Of a DNA stretch of 64,000 bases, positions 31,668-44,700 are shown one piece after another (position 1 is the stretch's first letter; each line of letters opens with the position of its first letter). The notes beneath the pieces are model-generated. The model had not been told where the DNA came from and ran no database searches. It worked only from the letters and a program-made list of their open reading frames with translations. Position numbers and translations under genes: made by a program. Source of the DNA: Rebecca billardiae RCC1528. Lineage: Eukaryota > Haptophyta. The stretch spans positions 4,278,001-4,342,000 of the forward strand of contig OZ251223.1 in assembly GCA_965240325.2 (NCBI GenBank). Direction: 5' to 3'.

Positions 31668-32158
31668 CTCGCCCAGCGTACGACCGGTACATGGACTACT
31701 CGGGGCTGTTCTCGCACCACGAGGTGAGCCGGCGCGACTTCATGCGGCTGCAGCGCGAGATGCTGCTGCGCATGCGCACGCACACCAACCAGAAGAACCT
31801 CGAGAACTTCGACCAGCTCGGCATGCGCTTCTCCGACCTGTTCCGCGAGATGCCGATGCTGCCGGCCGAGATCAGCGCGTGGACGGAGGACGACGACCTG
31901 CCGTTTGTGCAGCGCGTCGCGACCAAGCTGTACCGCTGGGTGATGGGCGAGGAGCCGGTGCCGCTCTTCGAGTACATCACCGAGGAGGCGCTCACGCGCG
32001 AGGCGGAGGCGAACATGAACGCGGCGCTGCAGGCGATCGGCGTCGAGGCGCCGCGCCCGCCGATGCCCAAGCAAAAGGGCGCGGGCAGGCTGCGCTCCGC
32101 CGCGCGCAAGTACGGCAGGCGCCTCCTCAGGCTCATTCACGCAGTCGTCGCCAAGTAG
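27996..32158 (+). CDS. Multi-pass protein with four SLATT-like two-TM units (paralogue B)
   Basis: 1,243 aa from exons 27996-29477, 29621-29833, 29995-31549 and 31677-32158 (phases 0, 0, 1; GT-AG). Colinear with paralogue A from the N terminus (RDPLAKLPEMEPPTEEYL against EDPLAELPPVEPPTAQSL) to the last unit. Unit 1: QLLRSMYVKSREFAHLHQRY, TMs ~121-141 and ~146-166. Residues ~244-305 are a His-rich repeat (GVHMPDGVHVGAPHLPGG, then GVHAP copies). Unit 2: FRLQLLLRNTTERQLAHGAV. Unit 3: LLRWYMRALVLQSAHRELAE with a short loop where A has its Pro-rich insert. Unit 4: LKLQLWYRKAGEYRVAHIRM and exon 4 AYDRYMDYSGLFSHHEVSRR. Between units 3 and 4 is a long acidic/Gly-rich linker with AKPG repeats. The last intron, after LVMAIN(G), is at exactly the position used in A. 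Function is unknown; a membrane channel or sensor is possible by analogy only. Confidence 0.78.
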
Positions 32159-32747
32159 CGCACGCACGACTCCAGCCCCTGCGTGAGCGTCGGGCGGACT
32201 CGGCAGGTCGCGCGCATCCGCATCGACCGTCGCGCAAGCCGTGCCCGTGGCGCGTTGGCCTGCGAGTCGGGCGGCTCGATCCAGGGATAGGCAGCCGTGC
32301 GGCGTAGCCGCCGCTCATGGCGCTCATCCGTCATCGTCGGCCGACGACTTGCCGGACAAATGCCTCGTTTCCGGGGGACGTTTCAGAAGCTTCTAAAATT
32401 GGATTCGTAACGACGCGAAGGAGATTTTCCTTCTCGGCGGCTAGCCAATGAATATAAGCAGGTGTGTGCCATCACTGCCATGGGTAATATCCTGATGCAA
32501 GTTCGCGCTCCCAGCCGTGTGCCCGTTCTCTTGGACGTCAATGATCATGACGAACGTCATGCCTCCCCTGCCACGCCCGCCAGAGGCTGCTTGCACGTCG
32601 CATCAGAACGGGTGCACGCATGGGTGAATTGATTGCAACCCGGGCTCGGTGCCACACACCCGGTTTTCAGTTCGCCCGAGCCAACCGCGAGCGAGCTGGC
32701 GCGCAGGCCCTGCAGCTGGCTCCGCGTCGCTTGCCGCGGCAGCCGGC
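32159..32747. promoter_or_regulatory. Upstream region of the giant gene, with CCAAT and TATA-like words
   Basis: 589 bp of lower GC between tandem plus-strand genes. agccaatg (32443-32450) is followed directly by aatataagca (32451-32460), about 290 bp before the start codon: a CCAAT/TATA-like arrangement rare elsewhere in the window. The giant frame is open upstream to another ATG at 32649, but the ATG at 32748 gives a proper signal peptide. Promoter assignment is an inference. Confidence 0.35.
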
Positions 32748-35700
32748 ATGCCGCTGTCAGCGCGTCGCGGGTCCGAAGCGCGCCGCGTAGGGGCCCTACT
32801 GTTCCTGCTCGGACTGCACGCCACGTCGTCTCAGGCACCCTCGCCACCGCCATCGCCGCCGCCGTCGCCGCCGCCGTCGCCGCCGCCGTCGCCGCCGCCG
32901 TCGCCGCCGCCGTCGCCGCCGCCGTCGCCGCCGCCGCCGTCGCCGCCGCCGTCGCCGCCGCCGTCGCCGCCTCCCAGTCCACCGCCCAGCCCGCCACCAA
33001 GCCCGCCGCCGTCACCGCCGCCGAGCCCGCCACCCAGCCCGCCGCCGCCGAGTCCGCCGCCGTCGCCGCCGCCGAGTCCGCCGCCGTCGCCGCCGCCGAG
33101 CCCGCCGCCCAGCCCACCGCCCAGCCCGCCGCCAAGCCCGCCGCCAAGCCCGCCTCCATCACCACCGCCGAGCCCGCCGCCGAGCCCGCCGCCGCCCAGC
33201 CCACCGCCATCACCGCCGCCGTCGCCGCCGCCGAGCCCTCCGCCATCGCCGCCGCCTAGCCCGCCGCCGAGCCCGCCGCCCAGCCCCCCGCCGTCACCGC
33301 CCCCGAGCCCGCCGCCGTCGCCGCCGCCGAGCCCGCCTCCAAGCCCGCCCCCGCCAAGTCCTCCGCCAAGCCCGCCGCCGAGCCCGCCGCCGAGCCCGCC
33401 GCCGTCACCACCGCCGTCACCACCGCCGTCGCCGCCGCCGAGCCCGCCACCATCGCCGCCGCCAAGCCCACCACCATCGCCACCGCCGAGCCCACCGCCG
33501 AGCCCGCCGCCACCGAGCCCGCCGCCGTCGCCGCCACCGAGCCCGCCACCATCGCCTCCGCCAAGTCCGCCACCGAGCCCGCCACCCTCGCCACCGCCCA
33601 GCCCGCCACCGTCGCCGCCGCCTTCGCCCCCGCCGAGTCCGCCGCCTTCGCCCCCGCCGAGCCCTCCGCCGTCGCCACCGCCGAGCCCGCCGCCCAGCCC
33701 GCCGCCACCCAGTCCGCCGCCCAGCCCGCCGCCATCACCACCGCCGTCGCCGCCGCCGAGCCCGCCGCCGAGCCCGCCGCCGTCGCCGCCACCGAGCCCG
33801 CCGCCGAGCCCGCCGCCGAGCCCGCCGCCGAGCCCGCCACCGAGCCCGCCGCCGAGCCCGCCCCCGCCATCGCCGCCGCCCAGCCCGCCGCCGTCGCCGC
33901 CGCCGAGCCCGCCGCCATCGCCGCCGCCGAGCCCGCCACCGAGCCCGCCACCGTCACCGCCGCCGATCCCGCCTCCATCGCCGCCGCCGAGCCCGCCGCC
34001 TTCGCCCCCACCGAGCCCTCCGCCAAGTCCGCCGCCGAGCCCGCCGCCGAGCCCGCCGCCGCCGAGCCCGCCGCCGTCGCCGCCGCCGAGCCCGCCACCG
34101 AGCCCGCCACCGTCACCGCCGCCGAGCCCGCCCCCATCGCCCCCGCCCAGCCCGCCACCGTCGCCCCCGCCGTCGCCGCCGCCAAGCCCGCCACCATCGC
34201 CGCCGCCGAGCCCGCCACCATCGCCGCCGCCGAGCCCACCGCCGAGCCCGCCGCCGCCGAGCCCGCCGCCGTCGCCGCCACCAAGCCCACCACCATCGCC
34301 GCCGCCAAGTCCGCCGCCGAGCCCGCCGCCCTCGCCGCCGCCCAGCCCGCCACCGTCGCCGCCGCCTTCGCCGCCACCGAGTCCGCCGCCTTCGCCCCCA
34401 CCGAGCCCTCCGCCGTCGCCCCCGCCGAGCCCGCCGCCCAGCCCGCCGCCGCCCAGTCCGCCGCCCAGCCCGCCGCCATCGCCACCGCCGTCGCCGCCGC
34501 CGAGCCCGCCGCCGAGCCCGCCGCCGTCGCCGCCGCCGAGCCCGCCGCCGAGCCCGCCCCCGCCATCGCCCCCGCCGAGTCCGCCGCCGTCGCCGCCGCC
34601 GAGCCCGCCGCCGTCCCCGCCGCCGAGCCCGCCACCGAGCCCGCCACCGTCACCGCCGCCGAGCCCGCCTCCGAGCCCGCCGCCGAGCCCGCCACCATCG
34701 CCGCCGCCGAGCCCGCCACCGTCTCCCCCGCCCAGCCCGCCACCGAGCCCGCCGCCGCCGAGCCCGCCGCCGTCGCCGCCGCCGAGCCCGCCACCGAGCC
34801 CGCCGCCGTCACCGCCGCCGAACCCGCCCCCATCGCCCCCACCGAGCCCGCCACCGTCGCCCCCGCCGTCGCCGCCGCCGAGCCCGCCACCATCGCCGCC
34901 GCCGAGCCCGCCACCATCGCCACCGCCGAGCCCGCCGCCTAGCCCGCCGCCGCCGAGCCCGCCGCCGTCGCCGCCGCCGAGCCCACCACCATCGCCGCCG
35001 CCAAGTCCGCCGCCGAGCCCGCCGCCCTCGCCGCCGCCCAGCCCGCCACCGTCGCCGCCGCCTTCGCCGCCACCGAGTCCGCCGCCTTCGCCCCCACCGA
35101 GCCCTCCGCCGTCGCCCCCGCCGAGCCCGCCGCCCAGCCCGCCGCCGCCCAGTCCGCCGCCCAGCCCGCCGCCATCGCCACCGCCGTCGCCACCGCCGAG
35201 CCCGCCGCCGAGCCCGCCGCCGTCGCCGCCACCGAGCCCGCCGCCGAGCCCGCCCCCGCCATCGCCGCCGCCGAGCCCGCCGCCGTCGCCGCCGCCGAGC
35301 CCGCCGCCGTCCCCGCCACCGAGCCCACCACCGAGCCCGCCGCCGAGCCCGCCACCATCACCACCTCCCAGCCCACCGCCGAGCCCGCCGCCGAGCCCGC
35401 CGCCGAGCCCGCCTCCATCGCCCCCGCCGAGCCCGCCTCCTAGTCCGCCGCCGCCGAGCCCGCCACCCTCGCCCCCACCCAGTCCCCCGCCCAGCCCACC
35501 TCCGAGCCCGCCGCCAAGCCCGCCGCCCTCGCCGCCGCCGAGCCCGCCGCCGAGCCCGCCGCCGTCGCCGCCGCCGTCGCCGCCGCCGAGCCCGCCGCCA
35601 CCCTCGCCGCCTCCCAGCCCTCCACCGTCTCCGCCGCCCAGCCCACCGCCGAGCCCGCCGCCGAGCCCACCGCCGAGCCCGCCGCCGAGCCCGCCGCCGT

Positions 35701-38700
35701 CGCCGCCGCCCAGCCCGCCACCCAGTCCGCCGCCGAGCCCACCGCCGAGCCCGCCACCATCACCACCGCCGAGCCCGCCGCCCAGCCCGCCACCACCGGC
35801 ACCGCCACCGTCACCCCCGCCGAGCCCACCTCCCAGCCCACCGCCGAGCCCGCCGCCGAGCCCGCCGCCGAGCCCGCCGCCGAGCCCGCCGCCGTCGCCA
35901 CCGCCGAGCCCACCGCCGAGTCCGCCACCCTCGCCACCGCCGAGCCCGCCGCCGAGCCCGCCGCCGAGCCCGCCGCCAAGCCCGCCACCACCTTCACCGC
36001 CGCCGAGCCCGCCGCCGAGCCCCCCGCCATCGCCACCACCGTCACCGCCGCCCAGCCCGCCTCCATCACCTCCGCCGAGTCCGCCGCCGAGTCCGCCGCC
36101 ATCCCCACCCCCAAGCCCGCCGCCTTCGCCGCCGCCCAGCCCACCACCGTCGCCGCCACCGAGTCCACCGCCAAGTCCGCCGCCTCCGAGCCCTCCACCG
36201 TCACCGCCGCCGAGCCCGCCGCCGTCGCCACCGCCGAGTCCACCGCCGAGCCCTCCGCCGTCACCACCGCCCAGCCCGCCACCGAGCCCGCCGCCACCGA
36301 GCCCGCCGCCGAGCCCGCCGCCGTCGCCGCCGCCGAGCCCGCCGCCGAGCCCGCCGCCAAGTCCGCCGCCGAGCCCTCCGCCGAGCCCGCCGCCGAGCCC
36401 GCCACCATCACCGCCGCCGAGCCCGCCGCCTTCGCCACCGCCGTCCCCGCCGCCAAGCCCGCCGCCGAGCCCGCCACCGAGCCCGCCGCCGCCATCCCCA
36501 CCGCCGTCGCCGCCGCCGAGCCCGCCGCCGTCGCCGCCGCCGAGCCCGCCGCCGAGCCCGCCGCCATCGCCGCCTCCGAGCCCGCCGCCGAGCCCGCCGC
36601 CAAGCCCTCCGCCCTCGCCGCCGCCATCGCCGCCGCCGAGCCCGCCTCCGTCGCCACCGCCGAGCCCGCCGCCGAGCCCGCCACCGCCCTCGCCGCCGCC
36701 GAGCCCACCGCCGTCTCCACCGCCGAGCCCGCCGCCGAGCCCGCCGCCGAGCCCACCGCCCAGCCCGCCGCCGAGCCCGCCGCCGAGCCCACCGCCCAGC
36801 CCGCCACCCAGTCCGCCGCCCAGCCCACCGCCGAGCCCGCCACCATCACCACCGCCGAGCCCGCCGCCCAGCCCGCCACCACCGGCACCGCCACCGTCAC
36901 CCCCGCCGAGCCCACCTCCCAGCCCACCGCCCAGCCCTCCGCCTTCGCCACCGCCAAGCCCGCCACCCAGCCCGCCGCCGTCGCCGCCGCCGAGCCCACC
37001 GCCAAGCCCGCCGCCCTCGCCACCGCCGAGCCCGCCACCGAGCCCTCCGCCGAGCCCGCCGCCAAGCCCGCCACCACCTTCACCGCCGCCGAGCCCGCCG
37101 CCGAGCCCCCCGCCATCGCCACCACCGTCACCGCCGCCCAGCCCGCCTCCATCACCTCCGCCGAGTCCGCCGCCGAGTCCGCCGCCATCCCCACCCCCAA
37201 GCCCGCCGCCTTCGCCGCCGCCCAGCCCACCACCGTCGCCGCCACCGAGTCCACCGCCAAGTCCGCCGCCTCCGAGCCCTCCACCGTCACCGCCGCCGAG
37301 CCCGCCGCCGTCGCCACCGCCGAGTCCACCGCCGAGCCCTCCGCCGTCACCACCGCCCAGCCCGCCACCGAGCCCGCCGCCACCGAGCCCGCCGCCGAGC
37401 CCGCCGCCGTCGCCGCCGCCGAGCCTGCCGCCGAGCCCGCCGCCAAGTCCGCCGCCGAGCCCGCCGCCAAGCCCGCCGCCGAGCCCGCCACCATCACCGC
37501 CGCCGAGCCCGCCGCCTTCGCCACCGCCGTCCCCGCCGCCAAGCCCGCCGCCTAGCCCGCCACCGAGCCCGCCGCCACCATCCCCACCGCCGTCGCCGCC
37601 GCCGAGCCCGCCGCCGTCGCCGCCGCCGAGCCCGCCGCCGAGCCCGCCGCCATCGCCACCGCCGAGCCCGCCGCCTTCACCGCCACCGTCGCCACCGCCG
37701 AGCCCGCCGCCATCGCCGCCGCCGAGCCCGCCTCCGTCGCCGCCGCCGAGCCCACCGCCGAGCCCGCCACCGCCCTCGCCGCCGCCGAGCCCACCGCCGT
37801 CTCCGCCGCCCAGCCCGCCGCCGTCTCCACCGCCGTCGCCACCGCCGAGCCCGCCGCCATCGCCACCTCCGAGCCCGCCGCCATCACCCCCACCGAGCCC
37901 ACCGCCGAGCCCGCCGCCAAGCCCGCCTCCCAGCCCGCCGCCGAGCCCGCCGCCAAGCCCGCCGCCGCCGAGCCCGCCACCATCACCGCCGCCGAGCCCG
38001 CCGCCTTCGCCACCGCCGAGCCCGCCGCCGAGCCCTCCACCTTCGCCGCCGCCGAGCCCGCCGCCGAGCCCGCCGCCGTCGCCACCGCCGTCGCCACCAC
38101 CTTCGCCACCGCCAAGCCCGCCGCCGTCGCCACCACCCAGCCCACCACCGAGCCCACCGCCGCCGAGCCCACCTCCTAGCCCGCCGCCGAGCCCGCCGCC
38201 GAGCCCCCCGCCAAGCCCGCCCCCGAGCCCGCCGCCCAGCCCGCCGCCCAGCCCGCCGCCCAGCCCGCCGCCGTCCCCGCCGCCGAGCCCGCCGCCGAGC
38301 CCGCCGCCGAGCCCGCCGCCGAGCCCGCCGCCGAGCCCGCCGCCCAGCCCGCCGCCGCCGAGCCCACCGCCGAGCCCGCCGCCGTCGCCGCCGCCCAGCC
38401 CACCGCCATCGCCACCGCCATCGCCACCGCCTTCGCCTCCTCCGAGCCCGCCGCCAAGCCCACCGCCACCGAGCCCACCTCCCAGTCCGCCACCCTCCCC
38501 GCCGCCCAGTCCTCCGCCATCCCCACCGCCCAGCCCGCCTCCCAGTCCGCCGCCGAGCCCGCCGCCGAGCCCGCCGCCTTCACCACCACCAAGCCCGCCC
38601 CCGAGCCCGCCGCCCAGCCCGCCACCGTCGCCGCCGCCGAGCCCTCCGCCGAGCCCGCCGCCGCCGAGCCCTCCGCCGAGCCCGCCGCCGAGCCCTCCGC

Positions 38701-41700
38701 CATCGCCACCACCGAGCCCACCGCCGAGCCCGCCGCCATCGCCACCGCCGAGCCCGCCACCATCACCACCACCGTCGCCGCCGCCGAGCCCGCCGCCATC
38801 GCCGCCGCCGAGCCCGCCACCGAGCCCGCCGCCGAGCCCACCACCGAGCCCGCCGCCGCCGAGCCCGCCGCCGAGCCCGCCACCATCACCACCTCCCAGC
38901 CCGCCGCCATCGCCGCCGCCGAGTCCACCGCCGTCGCCACCGCCGAGTCCTCCGCCAAGCCCACCGCCGTCGCCGCCGCCAAGCCCGCCGCCAAGCCCTC
39001 CGCCGCCAAGCCCGCCGCCATCACCGCCACCGAGCCCGCCGCCATCACCACCGCCGAGCCCACCGCCGAGCCCGCCGCCATCGCCACCGCCGAGCCCGCC
39101 ACCATCACCACCACCGTCGCCGCCGCCGAGCCCGCCGCCATCGCCGCCGCCGAGCCCACCGCCATCGCCGCCGCCAAGCCCGCCGCCGAGCCCGCCACCC
39201 CCGTCTCCGCCGCCCAGCCCACCGCCGTCTCCGCCCCCCAGCCCACCGCCGTCTCCGCCGCCGAGCCCGCCGCCGAGCCCACCGCCGTCTCCGCCGCCGA
39301 GCCCGCCGCCGTCGCCACCGCCGAGCCCGCCGCCGAGCCCGCCACCCAGTCCACCACCATCACCACCGCCGAGCCCGCCGCCCAGCCCGCCTCCGCCCAG
39401 CCCGCCACCGTCGCCGCCACCAAGCCCGCCTCCGTCGCCGCCACCAAGCCCGCCGCCGTCGCCACCTCCGAGCCCGCCGCCGAGCCCACCGCCGTCACCA
39501 CCACCGTCGCCCCCGCCGAGCCCGCCGCCGTCGCCGCCGCCGAGCCCGCCGCCGTCGCCGCCGCCAAGCCCGCCCCCGAGCCCGCCGCCCCCGAGCCCGC
39601 CGCCAAGCCCACCGCCGTCTCCACCGCCCAGCCCACCGCCATCTCCGCCGCCGTCGCCGCCACCCAGCCCGCCGCCGAGCCCGCCACCCAGTCCACCACC
39701 GTCACCACCGCCAAGCCCGCCGCCGAGCCCGCCACCCAGTCCACCACCGTCACCACCGCCGAGCCCGCCGCCCAGCCCGCCTCCGCCCAGCCCGCCACCG
39801 TCGCCGCCACCAAGCCCGCCTCCGTCGCCGCCACCAAGCCCGCCGCCGTCGCCACCTCCAAGCCCGCCGCCGAGCCCACCGCCGTCACCACCACCGTCGC
39901 CCCCGCCGAGCCCGCCGCCGTCGCCGCCGCCGAGCCCGCCGCCGTCGCCGCCGCCAAGCCCGCCCCCGAGCCCGCCGCCCCCGAGCCCGCCGCCAAGCCC
40001 ACCGCCGTCTCCACCGCCCAGCCCACCGCCATCTCCGCCGCCGTCGCCGCCACCCAGCCCGCCGCCGAGCCCGCCACCCAGTCCACCACCGTCACCACCG
40101 CCAAGCCCGCCGCCGAGCCCGCCACCCAGTCCACCACCGTCACCACCGCCAAGCCCGCCGCCGAGCCCGCCGCCACCGAGCCCACCGCCGTCTCCGCCGC
40201 CAAGCCCACCACCATCGCCGCCACCGAGCCCACCGCCGAGCCCACCGCCGTCCCCACCCCCTAGCCCGCCGCCGTCACCACCGCCATCGCCGCCGCCGAG
40301 TCCACCACCGTCACCACCGCCGAGCCCGCCGCCGTCGCCTCCGCCAAGCCCACCACCGAGCCCACCGCCGCCAAGCCCGCCGCCTAGCCCGCCGCCTTCG
40401 CCGCCGCCCAGCCCACCGCCCAGTCCGCCGCCGCCGAGCCCTCCGCCGTCACCGCCGCCGAGCCCGCCACCCTCACCTCCGCCATCGCCGCCGCCGAGCC
40501 CGCCGCCGTCGCCACCACCGAGCCCGCCACCGTCGCCGCCGCCGAGCCCTCCGCCCAGCCCTCCGCCCAGCCCTCCGCCCAGCCCTCCGCCGCCGAGCCC
40601 GCCGCCAAGCCCACCACCGAGCCCACCTCCCAGCCCACCTCCCAGCCCGCCGCCCAGCCCGCCGCCGAGCCCGCCGCCGTCGCCGCCGCCGAGCCCACCG
40701 CCGTCGCCGCCGCCCAGCCCACCGCCCAGCCCACCACCCAGCCCACCGCCGTCACCGCCGCCGAGCCCGCCGCCGAGCCCACCGCCGCCGAGCCCGCCGC
40801 CGTCGCCACCGCCAAGCCCGCCGCCGTCGCCGCCACCGAGCCCTCCGCCGAGCCCACCGCCATCGCCCCCGCCGAGCCCACCGCCATCGCCTCCGCCATC
40901 GCCGCCGCCGAGTCCGCCGCCATCGCCACCGCCAAGCCCGCCGCCATCGCCTCCGCCGAGTCCGCCACCAAGCCCGCCACCGCCAAGCCCACCGCCGAGC
41001 CCGCCACCATCGCCACCACCCAGCCCGCCGCCATCGCCACCGCCTAGCCCGCCGCCATCGCCGCCCCCGAGCCCACCACCAAGCCCACCGCCGTCGCCGC
41101 CACCGAGCCCGCCACCCTCGCCGCCGCCGAGCCCTCCGCCGTCGCCACCGCCCAGCCCGCCACCGAGCCCACCGCCGCCGAGCCCACCACCAAGCCCGCC
41201 GCCGAGCCCACCGCCGAGCCCGCCGCCAAGCCCGCCGCCGAGCCCACCACCGTCGCCTCCGCCGTCGCCGCCACCATCCCCGCCGCCCTCCCCACCGCCA
41301 AGTCCACCGCCCTCGCCGCCGCCAAGCCCGCCGCCATCGCCCCCGCCGAGCCCACCACCAAGCCCGCCGCCTCCAAGTCCGCCGCCCAGCCCGCCGCCGA
41401 GCCCACCACCGAGCCCGCCACCGTCCCCGCCGCCCAGCCCACCTCCAATCCCACCGCCGAGCCCACCACCATCGCCCCCGCCGAGCCCGCCGCCTAGTCC
41501 GCCGCCATCGCCCCCGCCGAGTCCGCCACCGTCGCCACCACCGTCGCCGCCTCCAAGCCCACCGCCGCCGTCGCCGCCGCCGTCGCCGCCGCCCAGTCCT
41601 CCGCCAAGCCCGCCGCCGAGCCCGCCGCCGAGCCCGCCTCCGTCGCCACCGCCGAGCCCGCCACCCAGTCCGCCGCCGTCACCACCGCCCAGCCCGCCAC

Positions 41701-44700
41701 CCTCGCCACCACCCTCGCCACCGCCGTCGCCACCGCCGAGCCCACCGCCAAGCCCACCGCCGCCGAGCCCACCACCCAGTCCGCCGCCGAGCCCACCGCC
41801 ATCGCCACCTCCGTCGCCACCGCCGTCCCCGCCCCCTAGCCCGCCACCCTCGCCACCACCCTCGCCGCCGCCGTCGCCGCCGCCGAGCCCGCCGCCGAGC
41901 CCGCCACCAAGCCCACCGCCGTCACCACCACCATCGCCACCGCCGAGCCCACCGCCGCCGTCGCCGCCGCCGTCGCCGCCGCCCAGTCCTCCGCCGAGCC
42001 CGCCGCCGAGCCCGCCGCCGAGCCCGCCGCCGTCGCCACCGCCGAGCCCGCCACCCAGTCCGCCGCCGTCCCCGCCGCCGAGCCCGCCACCCTCGCCCCC
42101 GCCACGTCCACCACCCAGCCCACCGCCAAGCCCACCGCCAAGCCCACCGCCACCGAGCCCACCACCCAGCCCGCCGCCATCACCGCCGCCGAGCCCGCCA
42201 CCCTCGCCGCCGCCAAGTCCGCCACCAAGCCCGCCACCGAGCCCGCCGCCATCGCCTCCGCCGTCGCCGCCGCCGAGCCCTCCGCCGAGCCCGCCGCCGA
42301 GCCCACCACCGTCGCCACCACCGTCGCCGCCGCCAAGCCCACCCCCGCCCTCGCCGCCGCCGTCACCGCCGCCCAGTCCACCGCCGTCACCGCCGCCAAG
42401 CCCGCCGCCTAGTCCGCCCCCGTCGCCGCCACCGAGCCCGCCACCCAGCCCGCCGCCATCACCGCCGCCGAGCCCGCCACCCTCGCCGCCGCCAAGTCCG
42501 CCACCAAGCCCGCCGCCAAGCCCACCACCGTCGCCACCGCCAGCGCCACCGCCATCGCCACCGCCAAGCCCGCCGCCGAGCCCTCCGCCGCCGAGCCCAC
42601 CGCCAAGCCCGCCGCCGAGCCCGCCGCCATCGCCACCGCCGTCACCGCCGCCGTCTCCGCCACCCAGTCCGCCACCCAGCCCGCCACCGTCGCCACCGCC
42701 GTCGCCGCCACCGAGCCCGCCGCCGAGCCCGCCACCAAGCCCGCCGCCGTCGCCACCACCGTCGCCACCTCCAAGCCCGCCGCCGCCCTCTCCGCCGCCC
42801 TCACCGCCGCCCAGTCCCCCGCCCTCACCACCGCCGAGCCCGCCGCCGAGTCCGCCTCCTTCGCCGCCCCCGAGCCCGCCACCCAGTCCTCCGCCGTCAC
42901 CACCGCCCAGCCCGCCACCCTCGCCGCCGCCGTCGCCACCGCCATCGCCACCGCCGAGCCCGCCGCCAAGCCCACCGCCGCCAAGCCCACCGCCAAGCCC
43001 GCCGCCGAGCCCGCCGCCATCGCCACCGCCGTCACCGCCGCCGTCTCCGCCTCCCAGTCCGCCACCCAGCCCGCCACCGTCGCCACCGCCGTCGCCGCCA
43101 CCGAGCCCGCCGCCGAGCCCGCCACCAAGCCCGCCGCCGTCGCCACCACCATCGCCACCTCCAAGCCCGCCGCCGCCCTCTCCGCCGCCCTCACCGCCGC
43201 CCAGTCCCCCGCCCTCACCACCGCCGAGCCCTCCGCCGAGTCCGCCTCCGTCGCCGCCCCCGAGCCCGCCACCCAGTCCGCCGCCGTCACCACCGCCCAG
43301 CCCGCCACCCTCGCCGCCGCCGTCGCCACCGCCATCGCCACCGCCGAGCCCGCCGCCGAGCCCACCGCCGCCGAGCCCACCGCCTTCCCCGCCGCCGAGC
43401 CCGCCGCCGAGCCCGCCGCCGAGCCCGCCGCCGAGCCCGCCGCCATCGCCTCCGCCGAAGCCACCGCCGAGCCCGCCGCCAAGCCCGCCGCCGTCACCGC
43501 CGCCCAGCCCACCGCCAAGCCCGCCGCCGTCACCGCCGCCAAGCCCACCACCAAGCCCGCCGCCCAGCCCTCCGCCCAGCCCGCCGCCTAGCCCACCCCC
43601 CAGCCCACCGCCCAGCCCGCCTCCGTCGCCGCCGCCGAGTCCGCCTCCAAGCCCGCCGCCACCCAGCCCGCCACCCTCGCCTCCACCGAGCCCACCCCCG
43701 AGCCCGCCTCCCAGTCCACCGCCTTTCCCGCCGCCGAGCCCGCCGCCTTCTCCGCCGCCGAGCCCGCCACCGAGCCCACCGCCCTCACCACCGCCAAGCC
43801 CGCCGCCGAGCCCGCCGCCGTCACCTCCACCCAGCCCGCCGCCCAGCCCGCCGCCCAGCCCGCCGCCGTCGCCGCCGCCATCCCCACCGCCCAGCCCGCC
43901 ACCGAGCCCGCCCCCAAGCCCGCCGCCGAGCCCGCCACCCAGTCCACCGCCGCCGAGCCCACCGCCGTCTCCGCCGCCGTCTCCGCCGCCCAGTCCGCCG
44001 CCGAGCCCGCCGCCGAGCCCGCCGCCATCGCCTCCGCCGAAGCCACCGCCGAGCCCGCCGCCAAGCCCGCCGCCGTCACCGCCGCCCAGCCCACCGCCAA
44101 GCCCGCCGCCGTCACCGCCGCCAAGCCCACCACCAAGCCCGCCGCCCAGCCCTCCGCCCAGCCCGCCGCCTAGCCCACCCCCCAGCCCACCGCCCAGCCC
44201 GCCGCCGTCGCCGCCGCCGAGTCCGCCTCCAAGCCCACCGCCACCCAGCCCGCCACCCTCGCCTCCACCGAGCCCACCCCCGAGCCCGCCTCCCAGTCCA
44301 CCGCCTTTCCCGCCGCCGAGCCCGCCGCCTTCTCCGCCGCCAAGCCCGCCACCGAGCCCACCGCCCTCACCACCGCCAAGCCCGCCGCCGAGCCCGCCGC
44401 CGTCACCTCCACCCAGCCCGCCGCCCAGCCCGCCGCCCAGCCCGCCGCCGTCGCCGCCGCCATCCCCACCGCCCAGCCCGCCACCGAGCCCGCCCCCAAG
44501 CCCGCCGCCGAGCCCGCCACCCAGTCCACCGCCGCCGAGCCCACCGCCGTCTCCGCCGCCAAGCCCGCCGCCGAGCCCGCCGCCGAGCCCGCCGCCGTCA
44601 CCACCACCATCGCCACCGCCGAGCCCGCCTCCCAGTCCACCGCCGTCGCCACCACCTGCACCGCCGCCGAGCCCGCCGCCGAGCCCGCCTCCAAGCCCGC

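Noticed and set aside
32649-32747. Upstream ATG of the giant gene at 32649.
   Set aside because: It would bury the hydrophobic signal segment ~50 residues inside; the ATG at 32748 gives a standard signal peptide.
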